Shown: positions 7,700-14,735 of the stretch, one piece after another
Layout of the letters: the number at the start of each line of letters is the position of its first letter
Numbering within the stretch: position 1 is the first letter of the stretch
From: Thiotrichaceae bacterium UBA7357
Lineage (GTDB): Bacteria; Pseudomonadota; Gammaproteobacteria; Eutrophobiales; Eutrophobiaceae
Reading direction: 5' to 3'
Assembly: GCA_002470825.1 (NCBI GenBank)
Contig: DKOR01000033.1
Span: 1-18,085, forward strand
Length of the DNA: 18,085 bases
Program-made: the position numbers and the translations under genes
The notes under the pieces: generated by a model
What the model was told of the DNA's origin: nothing
The model's database searches: none
What the model saw: the letters and a program-made list of their open reading frames with translations, nothing else

Positions 7700-8042
7700 T
7701 TAAACCTTTCATAGGAACTTGAATTTGTGATTGACCACTAATTTGTAAACTATGTGTACTGTTGTGTCATGTTAATAACTATCTGTTAAAATGCAGTTTT
7801 TTAGAAGCTATAATAGAGAATTGTATTCATAATGAAGGTTCAACTTTAATGCCATTTGGCATCGACTAAATGTTGTGGGGCAATTGGTTTAGTAGTCGTG
7901 GCAGGTATTATTATCAACTATGTTACTGGTGACGGTTAGTAGTTTTCATGCCACTCAAGGCTTAAGTGGGAGGTTTTTAGGTTTTCTAGTGTAAATAATT
8001 TTTGTCGCCGCGACCTTTTCGATATTAATTAACCCAAATTAT
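7700..8042. other. Intergenic region after the large Sel1 gene
   Basis: No intact gene is visible. An inverted repeat, GAAAGGT at 7684-7690 and ACCTTTC at 7704-7710, overlaps the Sel1 stop codon but has no T-run after it, so it is a poor terminator candidate. A 22-codon hydrophobic stretch (tgt at 7871 to the tag at 7937), including AIGLVVVAGIIINYV, has no proper start codon. The interval looks like decayed sequence. Confidence 0.4.
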
Positions 8043-8200
8043 AACCATACGCTGCTCTTCTATATATAAATTGCCGGTGAGCATTTCTATTCGAGACAGA
8101 AGATTGCAACATGTTTAGATATTTCTAGAGCCGCGATTTGGAAAGCAATTAAATTTATCTGATATTAGGATATAACTATAGAAGAAAGAGTGGAGAAAAT
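8043..8200 (+). pseudogene. birA: Relic of birA, N-terminal HTH domain
   Basis: One plus-strand frame reads, after a stop at 8067-8069, AGEHFYSRQKIATCLDI and then SRAAIWKAIKFI (8124-8159). The segment SRAAIWKAIK is the recognition-helix wording of the N-terminal winged-helix domain of the biotin ligase and repressor BirA. The preceding residues match the usual GE-(x)-S-(x)-Q-(x)-IA lead-in. Stops at 8160-8162 (TGA) and 8166-8168 (TAG) break the frame, which then continues DITIEERVEK, fitting the region after the recognition helix. Further upstream, LLFYI also suits a BirA start. The catalytic ligase domain is absent: the 3' end of the glutaredoxin-like gene begins at 8209 on the other strand. 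This is a clearly inactivated fragment, not a working gene. Confidence 0.68.
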
Positions 8201-8208
8201 CATGGGTC

Positions 8209-8583
8209 TCATTCTGGAGATAACATTAATTCTGTCTTTAAATATGAGATAATATCATTAGATTCATATAACCATTTTATGTCGCCAGTCATAGTTTCAA
8301 TACGCAAACATGGCACTTTGTACTTGCCTCCTTTTCTTGTCAATTCCTCTTTATGCTCAGTATTATTCTTGGCGTCTCTTAATTCTATATTTAAAGAGTT
8401 TTTTCTAAGATGACGTCTTACTTTTACACAAAATGGACAAGCTGAAAATTGGTAAATACTCAGTTTTTTTGTCAAGGCATCAATTCTGTCTTGCGCCTCT
8501 GCTTGTCTTGTAAGCGGTTTTGGTCTCGTGAGAAAATCAATCGTGAGGATTAATCGTCCTAAGAACCATCGAATTAATTTCAT
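8209..8583 (-). CDS. Glutaredoxin-like / GST N-terminal domain protein
   Basis: This is a small thioredoxin-fold protein of the glutaredoxin/glutathione S-transferase N-terminal type, probably membrane-associated through its start (MKLIRWFLGRLILTIDFLTR). The redox-active motif is CPFC in LSIYQFSACPFCVKVRRHLR. Later come the family-typical IELRDAKN, the cis-proline segment YKVPCLRIE, and WLYESNDIISYL near the C-terminus. The likely role is thiol-disulfide or glutathione chemistry; the substrate is unknown. Two in-frame ATGs are possible, at 8595 and 8583. I chose 8583 because GGAG lies six bases upstream of it and the protein then begins MKLIRWFLGR as in relatives, giving 124 residues; the 8595 start would add MESS. 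It stands alone on the minus strand among relics. Confidence 0.85.
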   Translation of the reverse strand: MKLIRWFLGRLILTIDFLTRPKPLTRQAEAQDRIDALTKKLSIYQFSACPFCVKVRRHLRKNSLNIELRDAKNNTEHKEELTRKGGKYKVPCLRIETMTGDIKWLYESNDIISYLKTELMLSPE

Positions 8584-8741
8584 ACTGCTCTCCATTGAGG
8601 TTTTCGCATTAGTTTACCACTTGATGTTGTTTCTGAGTTTCAAATAAGAAAAAACATTATTATTATCTCCTTGTAGATCATCTCGAATCACTGGTGCTAA
8701 ATTTTATTAAGATATAGATAAACAAAATTAGGCATAGATAT

Positions 8742-8906
8742 ATGAAGTTCGTTAAGTGTTTCATATTAGTCATCATTATTTATATTTTGGACTACTCTTA
8801 ATACTACTATTTATTTGATGTGATTAATGCAGGAAGCTTTGGTTTATCAGCTTGGTCTTTGGAGGACTGGTGGGGGATTGACTTCAAGACACAGCCACAT
8901 ATTTGA
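8742..8906 (+). pseudogene. Small hydrophobic-leader ORF broken by a stop codon
   Basis: An ATG at 8742 opens MKFVKCFILVIIIYILDYS, a good membrane anchor or signal segment, and meets TAA at 8799-8801. The same frame then continues YYYLFDVINAGSFGLSAWSL and EDWWGIDFKTQPHI to a TGA at 8904-8906. The post-stop part has a varied, coding-like composition, so this looks like a gene of about 54 codons with one nonsense mutation. It could also be chance. No family is recognised and no strong ribosome binding site is seen. Confidence 0.3.
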
Positions 8907-9035
8907 ATTTAGCAGTCGGAACAACTGCTCGACAATGAATAAGCTAATAAGTCAAAAATTGCCCCGTTATTTACCTAAAAGTTACCTAAATAGATAATTC
9001 TAAGGTAGAAAATTTCTGTAACTAACTAATATATA
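8907..9035. other. Gap between the broken small ORF and the tRNA gene
   Basis: With 8596-8741 this completes a gene-poor stretch between the glutaredoxin-like gene and the tRNA. It contains two nearby copies of TTACCTAAA (about 8969-8994), and nothing else that I could interpret. No terminator with a T-run is evident downstream of the tRNA on the minus strand. Confidence 0.35.
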
Positions 9036-9111
9036 TGGTGCTCTCTACGACACTCGAACTCGTGTTTTCGCCGTGAGAGGGCGACGTCCTAGGCCACTAG
9101 ACGAAGGGAGC
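9036..9111 (-). tRNA. tRNA-Glu (anticodon CTC), with two mispaired stem positions
   Basis: The minus strand folds into a 76-base cloverleaf with an encoded CCA end. It matches bacterial tRNA-Glu in the D arm (GTCTAGTGGCCTAGGAC) and has a sound anticodon stem (TCGCC/GGCGA). The loop CTCTCAC gives anticodon CTC at 9077-9075, reading GAG; the usual bacterial tRNA-Glu has TTC. Two pairs are broken. In the acceptor stem (GCTCCCT/AGAGAGC) position 5 C faces 68 A. In the T stem (ACGAG/GTCGT) 53 G faces 61 G, where a G-C pair is almost invariant. The T loop itself, TTCGAGT, is normal. It may be a functional but unusual isoacceptor or a decaying extra copy. It is oriented opposite to pcnB. Confidence 0.85.
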
Positions 9112-9131
9112 AATGAAGATTCAACTAAGTT

Positions 9132-9137
9132 ATTATA
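9132..9137 (-). promoter_or_regulatory. -10 element for the tRNA-Glu gene
   Basis: The minus strand carries a perfect TATAAT here, 20 bases upstream of the first tRNA base, which is appropriate for a short 5' leader. The -35 hexamer 17 bases further up (TATAGG) is a poor match. This argues that the tRNA may still be transcribed. Confidence 0.4.
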
Positions 9138-9174
9138 AGTAATATTAAGATGTTCCTATATAGATAATTTTTAA

Positions 9175-10506
9175 ATGATAATTCTGAAAGAACCTAAAAA
9201 AGTTGCCAAACTTAAAATAAAGCCCACGATTATTACGCGTGATCAACACACCATATCTCGTGCCGCTATCAGTGAAAATGCCTTGAAAGTGTTGTATCGT
9301 CTGAAAAATGCGGGGTACAAGGCTTATTTGGTCGGTGGTGGTGTCCGCGATATCTTATTAGGCAGAAAACCTAAAGATTTTGATGTCGTTTCTGATGCAA
9401 AACCGGAGCAAATAAGGGAGTTGTTTCGTAATTGCAGATTAATTGGTCGTCGCTTTCGTTTGGCGCATGTTCGATTTGGTAACGAATTGATTGAGGTATC
9501 GACCTTTCGAGCAGCACATCATGTTTCTGATCAAGGTGAAGGCCGCACAGAAGATGGCAGGATAATTCGTGACAATGTCTATGGTGATATTGATGATGAT
9601 GTTTGGCGTCGTGATTTCACTATCAATGCGTTATTCTACAATATCAAAGACTTTACAATTGTTGATTATGTTGGCGGCGTCAAAGATCTTGAAGCGGGTC
9701 AATTGAGGTTGATTGGTGAACCTGCGCAACGCTATATAGAAGATCCTGTGCGAATGCTTCGTGCTATTCGGTTTTCATCTAAACTAGGTTTGAGAATTCA
9801 CCCGGAAGCAGAGTATCCTATCAGCGATTATGCGATGCTATTGAAGAATATTCCGGCGGCACGCTTATTTGAAGAAATGCTGAAGTTATTTATGGGTGGT
9901 AGTGCTCTAAAAACCTTTAATTCCTTGCGTCATTACAATCTATTTCAGTATTTGTTTCCACAGACAGACAGACTACTAGATACGCAGAAACAAGATTATC
10001 CGCATGCTTTTATTGTGCAGGCATTGAAAAACACGGATCAAAGAATCAATGAAGGTGATTCAGTTGTGCCCGGTTTTTTATTAGCAACATTGTTATGGGG
10101 ACCTATGAGGGTCATTGCTGGTGAGCATATTGCTAATGGGTTGTCAGAGATAGAAGCAGTACAGCTGGCTGGCGATACTGTGATCTCAAGACAAATCCTG
10201 AGTACGGCAATGCCGCGTCGATTTACACATATGGCACGTGATATTTGGACCTTACAAGTCAGATTGAAAAAGACTAAAAGGCGTGCAACACGCGTGTTAA
10301 TGCACCCAAAATTTCGAGCTGCGTATGATTTTCTATTGTTACGCGCCCAAGCTGGAGAAGGCCTAACTGAATTTGTTGATTATTGGACAAAAGAACAACT
10401 GGAAGAGCCTCTGGCGGGTAAACAAAAAATAAAATCTGGATACCACAAACCTAGTTCGAGACGACGTTCGCGCAAGAATATCAATAAAAACTCTACTGAT
10501 TCATGA
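9175..10506 (+). CDS. pcnB: Poly(A) polymerase I
   Basis: PcnB adds poly(A) tails to RNA 3' ends and so marks RNAs for decay by exonucleases. The class II nucleotidyltransferase head is clear: AYLVGGGVRDILLGRKPKDF followed by DVVSDA (about residues 49-74) contains the GG-x-VRD motif and the DFD metal-binding aspartates. RRDFTINALFYNI (about 145-157) and EDPVRMLRAIRFSSKLGLRI (about 189-208) are further family motifs. The C-terminal end is basic (KSGYHKPSSRRRSRKN), as in bacterial poly(A) polymerases, which separates it from CCA-adding enzymes. At 443 residues it has normal length. The ATG at 9175 has no evident ribosome binding site. Its stop overlaps the folK start by four bases (ATGA), heading a tightly linked pcnB-folK-dNK-panB-panC operon. 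Confidence 0.95.
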   Translation: MIILKEPKKVAKLKIKPTIITRDQHTISRAAISENALKVLYRLKNAGYKAYLVGGGVRDILLGRKPKDFDVVSDAKPEQIRELFRNCRLIGRRFRLAHVRFGNELIEVSTFRAAHHVSDQGEGRTEDGRIIRDNVYGDIDDDVWRRDFTINALFYNIKDFTIVDYVGGVKDLEAGQLRLIGEPAQRYIEDPVRMLRAIRFSSKLGLRIHPEAEYPISDYAMLLKNIPAARLFEEMLKLFMGGSALKTFNSLRHYNLFQYLFPQTDRLLDTQKQDYPHAFIVQALKNTDQRINEGDSVVPGFLLATLLWGPMRVIAGEHIANGLSEIEAVQLAGDTVISRQILSTAMPRRFTHMARDIWTLQVRLKKTKRRATRVLMHPKFRAAYDFLLLRAQAGEGLTEFVDYWTKEQLEEPLAGKQKIKSGYHKPSSRRRSRKNINKNSTDS

Positions 10507-10991
10507 CTATTGTTTATATCGGTGTGGGTAGTAACCTATGCGGAGATTTTACATCACCCAAGCAAAATATTACTTCTGCCATAAATGCGCTCACCAAGAT
10601 ACAATCTATACAAATGATTAGAGTATCTTCTTTTTATGAAAGTAAGCCAATTGGTCCGCAAGATCAGAGTGATTATATTAATGCGGTCATAAAACTTGAA
10701 ACGAGTCTTGATCCGACAGATTTGCTAGACAATTTGCAAACAATCGAGAATCATCATGGTCGTGAACGCTCGCAGTATTGGGGCCCAAGAACATTAGATC
10801 TGGATATATTATTGTTTGGTGATCAAATTATTCATAACGATAGATTAACGGTACCTCATACAGAGATATGTAACCGTGCTTTTGTTTTAGTGCCTCTATC
10901 TGAGATTGAGCCAGATTGTATTATTCCAGAAAAAGGAATCGTAAGCAGTTTAGTCTCGAATTTGATTCAAGCAGAATTGAAAATATTATGA
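10503..10991 (+). CDS. folK: 2-amino-4-hydroxy-6-hydroxymethyldihydropteridine pyrophosphokinase
   Basis: FolK (HPPK) transfers pyrophosphate from ATP to 6-hydroxymethyl-7,8-dihydropterin in folate synthesis, acting as a small cytoplasmic monomer. The 162-residue length is normal. The N-terminal VYIGVGSNL, the segment SSFYESKPIGPQDQSDYINA (about 41-60), and the signature RSQYWGPRTLDLDILLFGD (about 94-112), which carries the two Mg-binding aspartates and the catalytic arginine region, are all present. The C-terminal part VPHTEICNRAFVLVPLSEIE is also typical. The start ATG overlaps the pcnB stop (ATGA) and its own stop overlaps the kinase start in the same way, so translation is probably coupled in both directions. 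No separate promoter is visible. Confidence 0.96.
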   Translation: MTIVYIGVGSNLCGDFTSPKQNITSAINALTKIQSIQMIRVSSFYESKPIGPQDQSDYINAVIKLETSLDPTDLLDNLQTIENHHGRERSQYWGPRTLDLDILLFGDQIIHNDRLTVPHTEICNRAFVLVPLSEIEPDCIIPEKGIVSSLVSNLIQAELKIL

Positions 10992-11635
10992 TGAAGCAGG
11001 AACATCCTGATTATATCGTTGTTGAAGGACCAATTGGTGTAGGTAAGACTACATTAGCTAAACGATTAGCAAGAACATTCGATACTGATTTGATGCTAGA
11101 GCTCGCTGCTGAGAATCCATTTTTGCCGCGTTTTTATTCCGATCCACAATCTGTTGCCTTACCGACGCAACTCTTTTTTTTATTTCAGCGAGCCAAACAA
11201 TTAGAAACTTTACGTCAAACAGATATGTTTAAACCAGTTCATGTATCTGATTTTTTGATAGAAAAAGATAAACTATTTGCTTCGATTACATTAGATGATG
11301 ATGAATTAGCGCTGTATCATCAAGTCTATGAAAGACTAACTTTGGATTCACCTACTCCAGATCTTGTTATTTATTTACAAGCTCCAATAGATATATTAAT
11401 GCAGCGCATAGTAGAACGCGATCATGACTATGAACGGCCAATCAACCGAAGTTATCTTAAAAAAATATCAGAGGCTTATATCGAGTTTTTTTATTATTAC
11501 ACAACAGCACCATTGTTAATTGTAAATACAAATGATTTTGATTTGTCGGATAATGATGGTGACTATAACCTTTTATTAAAACACATAAAACATCTATCAC
11601 CGGGAAGAAACTACTTTAACCCAATTGAACTCTGA
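10988..11635 (+). CDS. Deoxynucleoside kinase
   Basis: This 215-residue cytoplasmic protein belongs to the deoxynucleoside kinase family (dNK/dGK/dCK type), which phosphorylates salvaged deoxynucleosides with ATP. The P-loop GPIGVGKTTLAKRL lies near residues 14-27. An ELAAENPF segment (about 39-46) corresponds to the catalytic glutamate region, then QLFFLFQRAKQLETL. A DLVIYLQAPIDILMQRIVER stretch (about 135-154) contains the lid-region arginines. Substrate preference cannot be read from sequence. The frame is open further upstream to 10916, but that would overlap folK deeply. The ATG at 10988 gives an ATGA overlap with the folK stop, and a second ATG follows directly at 10991. A kinase between folK and panB recurs in several proteobacteria. 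Its stop overlaps the panB start (TGATG). Confidence 0.9.
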   Translation: MMKQEHPDYIVVEGPIGVGKTTLAKRLARTFDTDLMLELAAENPFLPRFYSDPQSVALPTQLFFLFQRAKQLETLRQTDMFKPVHVSDFLIEKDKLFASITLDDDELALYHQVYERLTLDSPTPDLVIYLQAPIDILMQRIVERDHDYERPINRSYLKKISEAYIEFFYYYTTAPLLIVNTNDFDLSDNDGDYNLLLKHIKHLSPGRNYFNPIEL

Positions 11636-12429
11636 TGCAAAAAGTAACTATAAAGACGCTAAAAAAAATGAAATCAGCAAAAGAGAAGATTGCTTGTTTG
11701 ACTTCATACGATGGTAGTTTTGCAAAGATACAAGATGAAATTGGCGTTGATGTTTTGCTTGTTGGTGATTCACTCGGAATGGTCTTGCATGGAGATGAGA
11801 CAACTCTAAACGTAACTATGAATGATATGATTTATCATACTCGATTGGTAAGTGACAATTGTCATCGTGCCTTGGTAATAAGTGACATGCCATACAAAAG
11901 TTATACTTCGCCAATACAAGCATTAGAAAATGCAAGACGTTTGGCTCATGAAAGTAATACAGATATGGTCAAGATGGAAGGTGGAGAAGAAATAAGTGAA
12001 GCTGTTTCATCAATCACACAAGATGGCATTCCTGTCTGTGGACACCTTGGACTGATGCCACAGTCTATCCATAAATTAGGTGGGTATCGTGTACAGGCTA
12101 ATACCGAAGCTGAAGCAAACAAACTTAAAGAGGATGCCCTTTTATTACAAGCCTCTGGTGCACAATGCTTAGTGTTAGAGTGCATACCAGTAAAAGTTGC
12201 TGAAGATGTCAGTAGTCTATTAGATATTCCTGTCATTGGAATTGGTGCAGGTGTTGGTTGTGATGGGCAAGTGTTGGTGATGTATGACATGCTTGGTATA
12301 AGCGAACAAAAATTTAAATTTTCGAAAAACTTTCTTTCTGGAAGAGATTCTATTACAGACGCAATAAAGGCATATGTTGCAGCAGTTAAAAATAATTCTT
12401 TTCCAAGCATCTCGCATTCATACGAATAA
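11635..12429 (+). CDS. panB: 3-methyl-2-oxobutanoate hydroxymethyltransferase
   Basis: PanB forms ketopantoate from 2-oxoisovalerate and 5,10-methylenetetrahydrofolate, the first committed step of pantothenate and CoA synthesis, as a decameric TIM-barrel enzyme. Length (264) is normal. Visible motifs are ACLTSYDGSFAKI (about 21-33), LLVGDSLGMVLHG with the first metal-binding Asp (about 41-53), SDMPYKSY with the second (about 83-90), MVKMEGGEE with the metal-binding Glu, GHLGLMPQSIHKLGGYRVQ (about 136-154), LVLECIP with the catalytic Glu, and IPVIGIGAGVGCDGQVLV. Its use of a folate cofactor makes the link with folK sensible. The start overlaps the kinase stop by one base (TGATG) and its stop overlaps the panC start (TAATG). 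Confidence 0.97.
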   Translation: MQKVTIKTLKKMKSAKEKIACLTSYDGSFAKIQDEIGVDVLLVGDSLGMVLHGDETTLNVTMNDMIYHTRLVSDNCHRALVISDMPYKSYTSPIQALENARRLAHESNTDMVKMEGGEEISEAVSSITQDGIPVCGHLGLMPQSIHKLGGYRVQANTEAEANKLKEDALLLQASGAQCLVLECIPVKVAEDVSSLLDIPVIGIGAGVGCDGQVLVMYDMLGISEQKFKFSKNFLSGRDSITDAIKAYVAAVKNNSFPSISHSYE

Positions 12430-13265
12430 TGGAACAACTGAAAACAATTAACGCTCTTAGAGAATGCCTAGCTGTGAAAACTAAAGCCGAAATTAAAATT
12501 GCTTTGGTTCCTACTATGGGTAATTTACACAAAGGGCACCTCGCACTCGTAAAAAAAGCACAGTCATTAGCAGACTATGTTGTTGTTAGTATTTTTGTAA
12601 ACCCTACACAATTTGTTGTTGGTGAAGATTTTGAAAACTACCCTCGTACACTAGAGAGAGATCTTGACTATTTGAGGCATTTAAATGTTGATCTTGTTTT
12701 TATACCCAATATTCTTGAGATTTATCCAGATAATGTTCAGATCACAACAGAAGTAATCGTTCCCGAGCTTGATGCAATTTACTGTGGTGAATATCGACCC
12801 GGTCATTTTAAAGGTGTTGCAACAGTAGTATGTAAATTATTTAATATAATACAGCCTGATATTGCTGTGTTTGGTGAAAAGGATTATCAGCAATTATTAG
12901 TTATACGTAGTCTGGTAAAAAACCTTAATTTACCGATAAGGATTTATAGTGTACCTACATTTCGTGAAACGGACGGACTAGCTGTTAGTTCTCGTAATAA
13001 GTACCTGAGCCTATCCGAACGCCAAACAGCGCCATTATTATTTAAAGCCATAATAGATGTAGCTGATTCTATAAAGCGAGGCGAATCAGATTATGAAAAT
13101 CTTGAGAAAAATTCGATATCATCACTCATGACAGCTGGTTTTAGACCAGAATATTTCAGTATATGTGATTCAAGAACACTAAAAAAACCTGTAAATCAAG
13201 AGCTTGTGATTATGGCATCAGCGTGGTTGGGAAAGGCTCGATTAATTGACAATATTACACTGTGA
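12429..13265 (+). CDS. panC: Pantothenate synthetase
   Basis: PanC joins pantoate and beta-alanine with ATP, through a pantoyl-adenylate, to give pantothenate. The 278-residue protein has the nucleotidyltransferase signature PTMGNLHKGHLALV (about 28-41), including the HIGH-like KGH. The pantoate pocket region SIFVNPTQF follows (about 55-63), and then FEGYPR-like FENYPRTLERDL, YRPGHFKGVATVV (about 119-131), VFGEKDYQQLLVIRSLV (about 146-162) and the KMSKS-like SSRNKYLS (about 183-190). All catalytic segments look intact. It closes the overlapping chain that begins at pcnB, starting within the panB stop codon (TAATG). panD follows after a gap that contains its own promoter. Confidence 0.97.
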   Translation: MEQLKTINALRECLAVKTKAEIKIALVPTMGNLHKGHLALVKKAQSLADYVVVSIFVNPTQFVVGEDFENYPRTLERDLDYLRHLNVDLVFIPNILEIYPDNVQITTEVIVPELDAIYCGEYRPGHFKGVATVVCKLFNIIQPDIAVFGEKDYQQLLVIRSLVKNLNLPIRIYSVPTFRETDGLAVSSRNKYLSLSERQTAPLLFKAIIDVADSIKRGESDYENLEKNSISSLMTAGFRPEYFSICDSRTLKKPVNQELVIMASAWLGKARLIDNITL

Positions 13266-13273
13266 TCCTATGG

Positions 13274-13301
13274 TTGACCTCCATTTAAACTAAGGTATTA
13301 T
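13274..13301 (+). promoter_or_regulatory. Sigma70-type promoter of panD
   Basis: TTGACC (13274-13279) and TATTAT (13296-13301) are separated by 16 bases, a good match to the -35 and -10 consensus. They lie in the panC-panD gap about 30 bases before the panD ATG, which gives a short leader. This suggests panD can be expressed apart from the upstream operon. Confidence 0.65.
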
Positions 13302-13331
13302 CCGCACTTACATCGTTTAGATTGCATAATT

Positions 13332-13712
13332 ATGGAAATCACAGTATTAAAAACAAAATTACATCAAGCTTGCGTAACGCATGCGGAACTTGAATACGAT
13401 GGTTCTTGCGCCATAGATGGTGTTTTGCTCGATAAAGCCGGCATTCATGAATACGAGCAAGTTGATATCTATAATATAACTAATGGGGAGCGTTTTACGA
13501 CTTATGCCATCAGAGCCAAAGAGAATTCACGAGTTATATCTGTGAATGGCGCGGCTGCACACAAAGCTAATCCTAGTGATCGCGTAATTATTTGTGCTTA
13601 CGGTAGAATAAACGAAAATGAAATAAGTAAGTTCAAACCAACATTGGTATATCTTGATGTAGATAACAATATCATACGTGTAAAGGATCATATTCCTGTA
13701 CAAGCTGCTTAA
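13332..13712 (+). CDS. panD: Aspartate 1-decarboxylase (pyruvoyl enzyme)
   Basis: PanD decarboxylates L-aspartate to beta-alanine, the amine substrate of PanC. It is made as a proenzyme that cleaves itself between Gly24 and Ser25 so that Ser25 becomes the pyruvoyl cofactor. The site is seen in ELEYDGSCAIDG, with Tyr22, Gly24 and Ser25 in place. The substrate-binding Lys9 and the later NGERFTTYAI (Thr57 region) and GAAAHKANPSDRVIICAYG segments also fit. Length is 126 residues, as usual. It begins 66 bases after panC, behind its own promoter. No strong ribosome binding site is seen. Such self-cleaving gammaproteobacterial enzymes often need the maturation factor PanM (PanZ), which I do not see in this window. 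Confidence 0.97.
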   Translation: MEITVLKTKLHQACVTHAELEYDGSCAIDGVLLDKAGIHEYEQVDIYNITNGERFTTYAIRAKENSRVISVNGAAAHKANPSDRVIICAYGRINENEISKFKPTLVYLDVDNNIIRVKDHIPVQAA

Positions 13713-13823
13713 TATAGTATGCACAATTCTGTTTTTTTATGTGCGATTAGTTTTGATTCGATATTCTAAAAGGTATTTTATATTTAATCTAATATAGTTA
13801 TTTAAACTAATCATTACATCTAT

Positions 13824-14597
13824 ATGAACGATATATTACCTATTAATGACATACAGAAAACAGCAGGCGTTATTATCATTGGCAATGAGATCTTGTCAGG
13901 ACGTACGCAAGATAGGAACGTTGCATATATTGGTAAAAATCTTGAGAAGCGGGGCATTTCTCTAAAGGAAGTTATAGTCATTCCTGATGACGAAAGAATA
14001 ATTATTGAAAAAGTAAAAACATATTCTAATAAATTTAATTACGTTTTTACTACAGGTGGTATTGGGCCTACTCATGATGATATAACCACTGCATCTATCG
14101 CAAAAGCATTTTCTGTAAAACTTATACGTCATACAGAAGCAGTCGCCATAATGAAAAATTATTATGAGCCAGGTGCTCTTACTGAAGCACGATTAAAGAT
14201 GGCTGATATACCAGAAGGTGGGGTGCTAATAGATAACCCGGTTAGTGGAGCACCTGGCATACAGTTTAAAAATATTTTCGTCATGGCGGGTGTCCCCGAA
14301 ATCATGCAAGCGATGCTCGATGGTTTGACAGACAGGCTGGTCTGTGGGCCTCCGATTTTAACAGCGAGTATTAGTACTAATTTGACTGAGAGTAAACTTG
14401 CGGCAGGAATGAGTAAGATACAGAACAAATGTACAGAAGTGAGCATCGGCAGCTATCCTTACTTTAAACGAGGTGAATTAGGCGTAAATATTGTATTGCG
14501 TTGTACTGAAAAGAACTTGTTATTAGGACAGCTAGCATTAATAACTACACTTATTGAAGAGACAAAAGGCATTATTATTGAAATAAAAACGCCATAG
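13824..14597 (+). CDS. MoaB/CinA-type molybdopterin-binding domain protein
   Basis: This 257-residue protein is a stand-alone MoaB/MogA-fold domain of the CinA N-terminal family (COG1058 type). Key features are GVIIIGNEILSGRTQDRNVA (about residues 15-34), the nucleotide or molybdopterin-binding motif TTGGIGPTHDDIT (about 76-88) and GAPGIQFKNIFVMAGVPEIM (about 141-160). The C-terminal CinA nicotinamide-nucleotide amidase domain is absent; the C-terminal third instead fits the small linker domain that follows the fold. Despite annotations such as competence/damage-inducible protein, the biochemical role of these short forms is uncertain; related CinA domains hydrolyse ADP-ribose. It follows panD by 111 bases and has a possible weak promoter (TTGATT at 13753). 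The start ATG has no clear ribosome binding site. Confidence 0.86.
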   Translation: MNDILPINDIQKTAGVIIIGNEILSGRTQDRNVAYIGKNLEKRGISLKEVIVIPDDERIIIEKVKTYSNKFNYVFTTGGIGPTHDDITTASIAKAFSVKLIRHTEAVAIMKNYYEPGALTEARLKMADIPEGGVLIDNPVSGAPGIQFKNIFVMAGVPEIMQAMLDGLTDRLVCGPPILTASISTNLTESKLAAGMSKIQNKCTEVSIGSYPYFKRGELGVNIVLRCTEKNLLLGQLALITTLIEETKGIIIEIKTP

Positions 14598-14735
14598 TCA
14601 TATAGATTTTACTTATATCGAAAATAGATGAATTTATTCTCAACCGCGGAAATTTTGCGGTTAGCGGAATGTTCTCTAAGTAACCACCTAGTCTTGATTA
14701 AAACTTTGCATTCGCAGAGTTTATGAATACCATAT

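Noticed and set aside
7871..7939. Hydrophobic 22-codon stretch (AIGLVVVAGIIINYV) that could be a tiny membrane peptide
   Set aside because: There is no ATG or GTG start in position and no ribosome binding site; the region seems decayed.
8004..8014. Palindrome GTCGCCGCGAC flanked by T-runs
   Set aside because: A one-base centre cannot form a normal hairpin, and a single short palindrome gives no evidence of an operator.
10916..10987. Upstream extension of the deoxynucleoside kinase to an ATG at 10916
   Set aside because: It would overlap folK by 76 bases and add a basic tail unlike the family; the ATGA overlap start at 10988 is better.
11946..12437. Minus-strand ORF of 163 codons opposite panB
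   Set aside because: panB is intact and certain on the plus strand; the antisense frame has no recognisable motif.
14162..14446. Minus-strand 94-codon ORF opposite the CinA-like gene
   Set aside because: It is a shadow of the plus-strand gene, with no start signals or family features.
14642..14662. Inverted repeat AACCGC/GCGGTT between the CinA-like and DUF4399 genes as a terminator
   Set aside because: The six-pair stem has no T-run on either side, so an intrinsic terminator is not supported.
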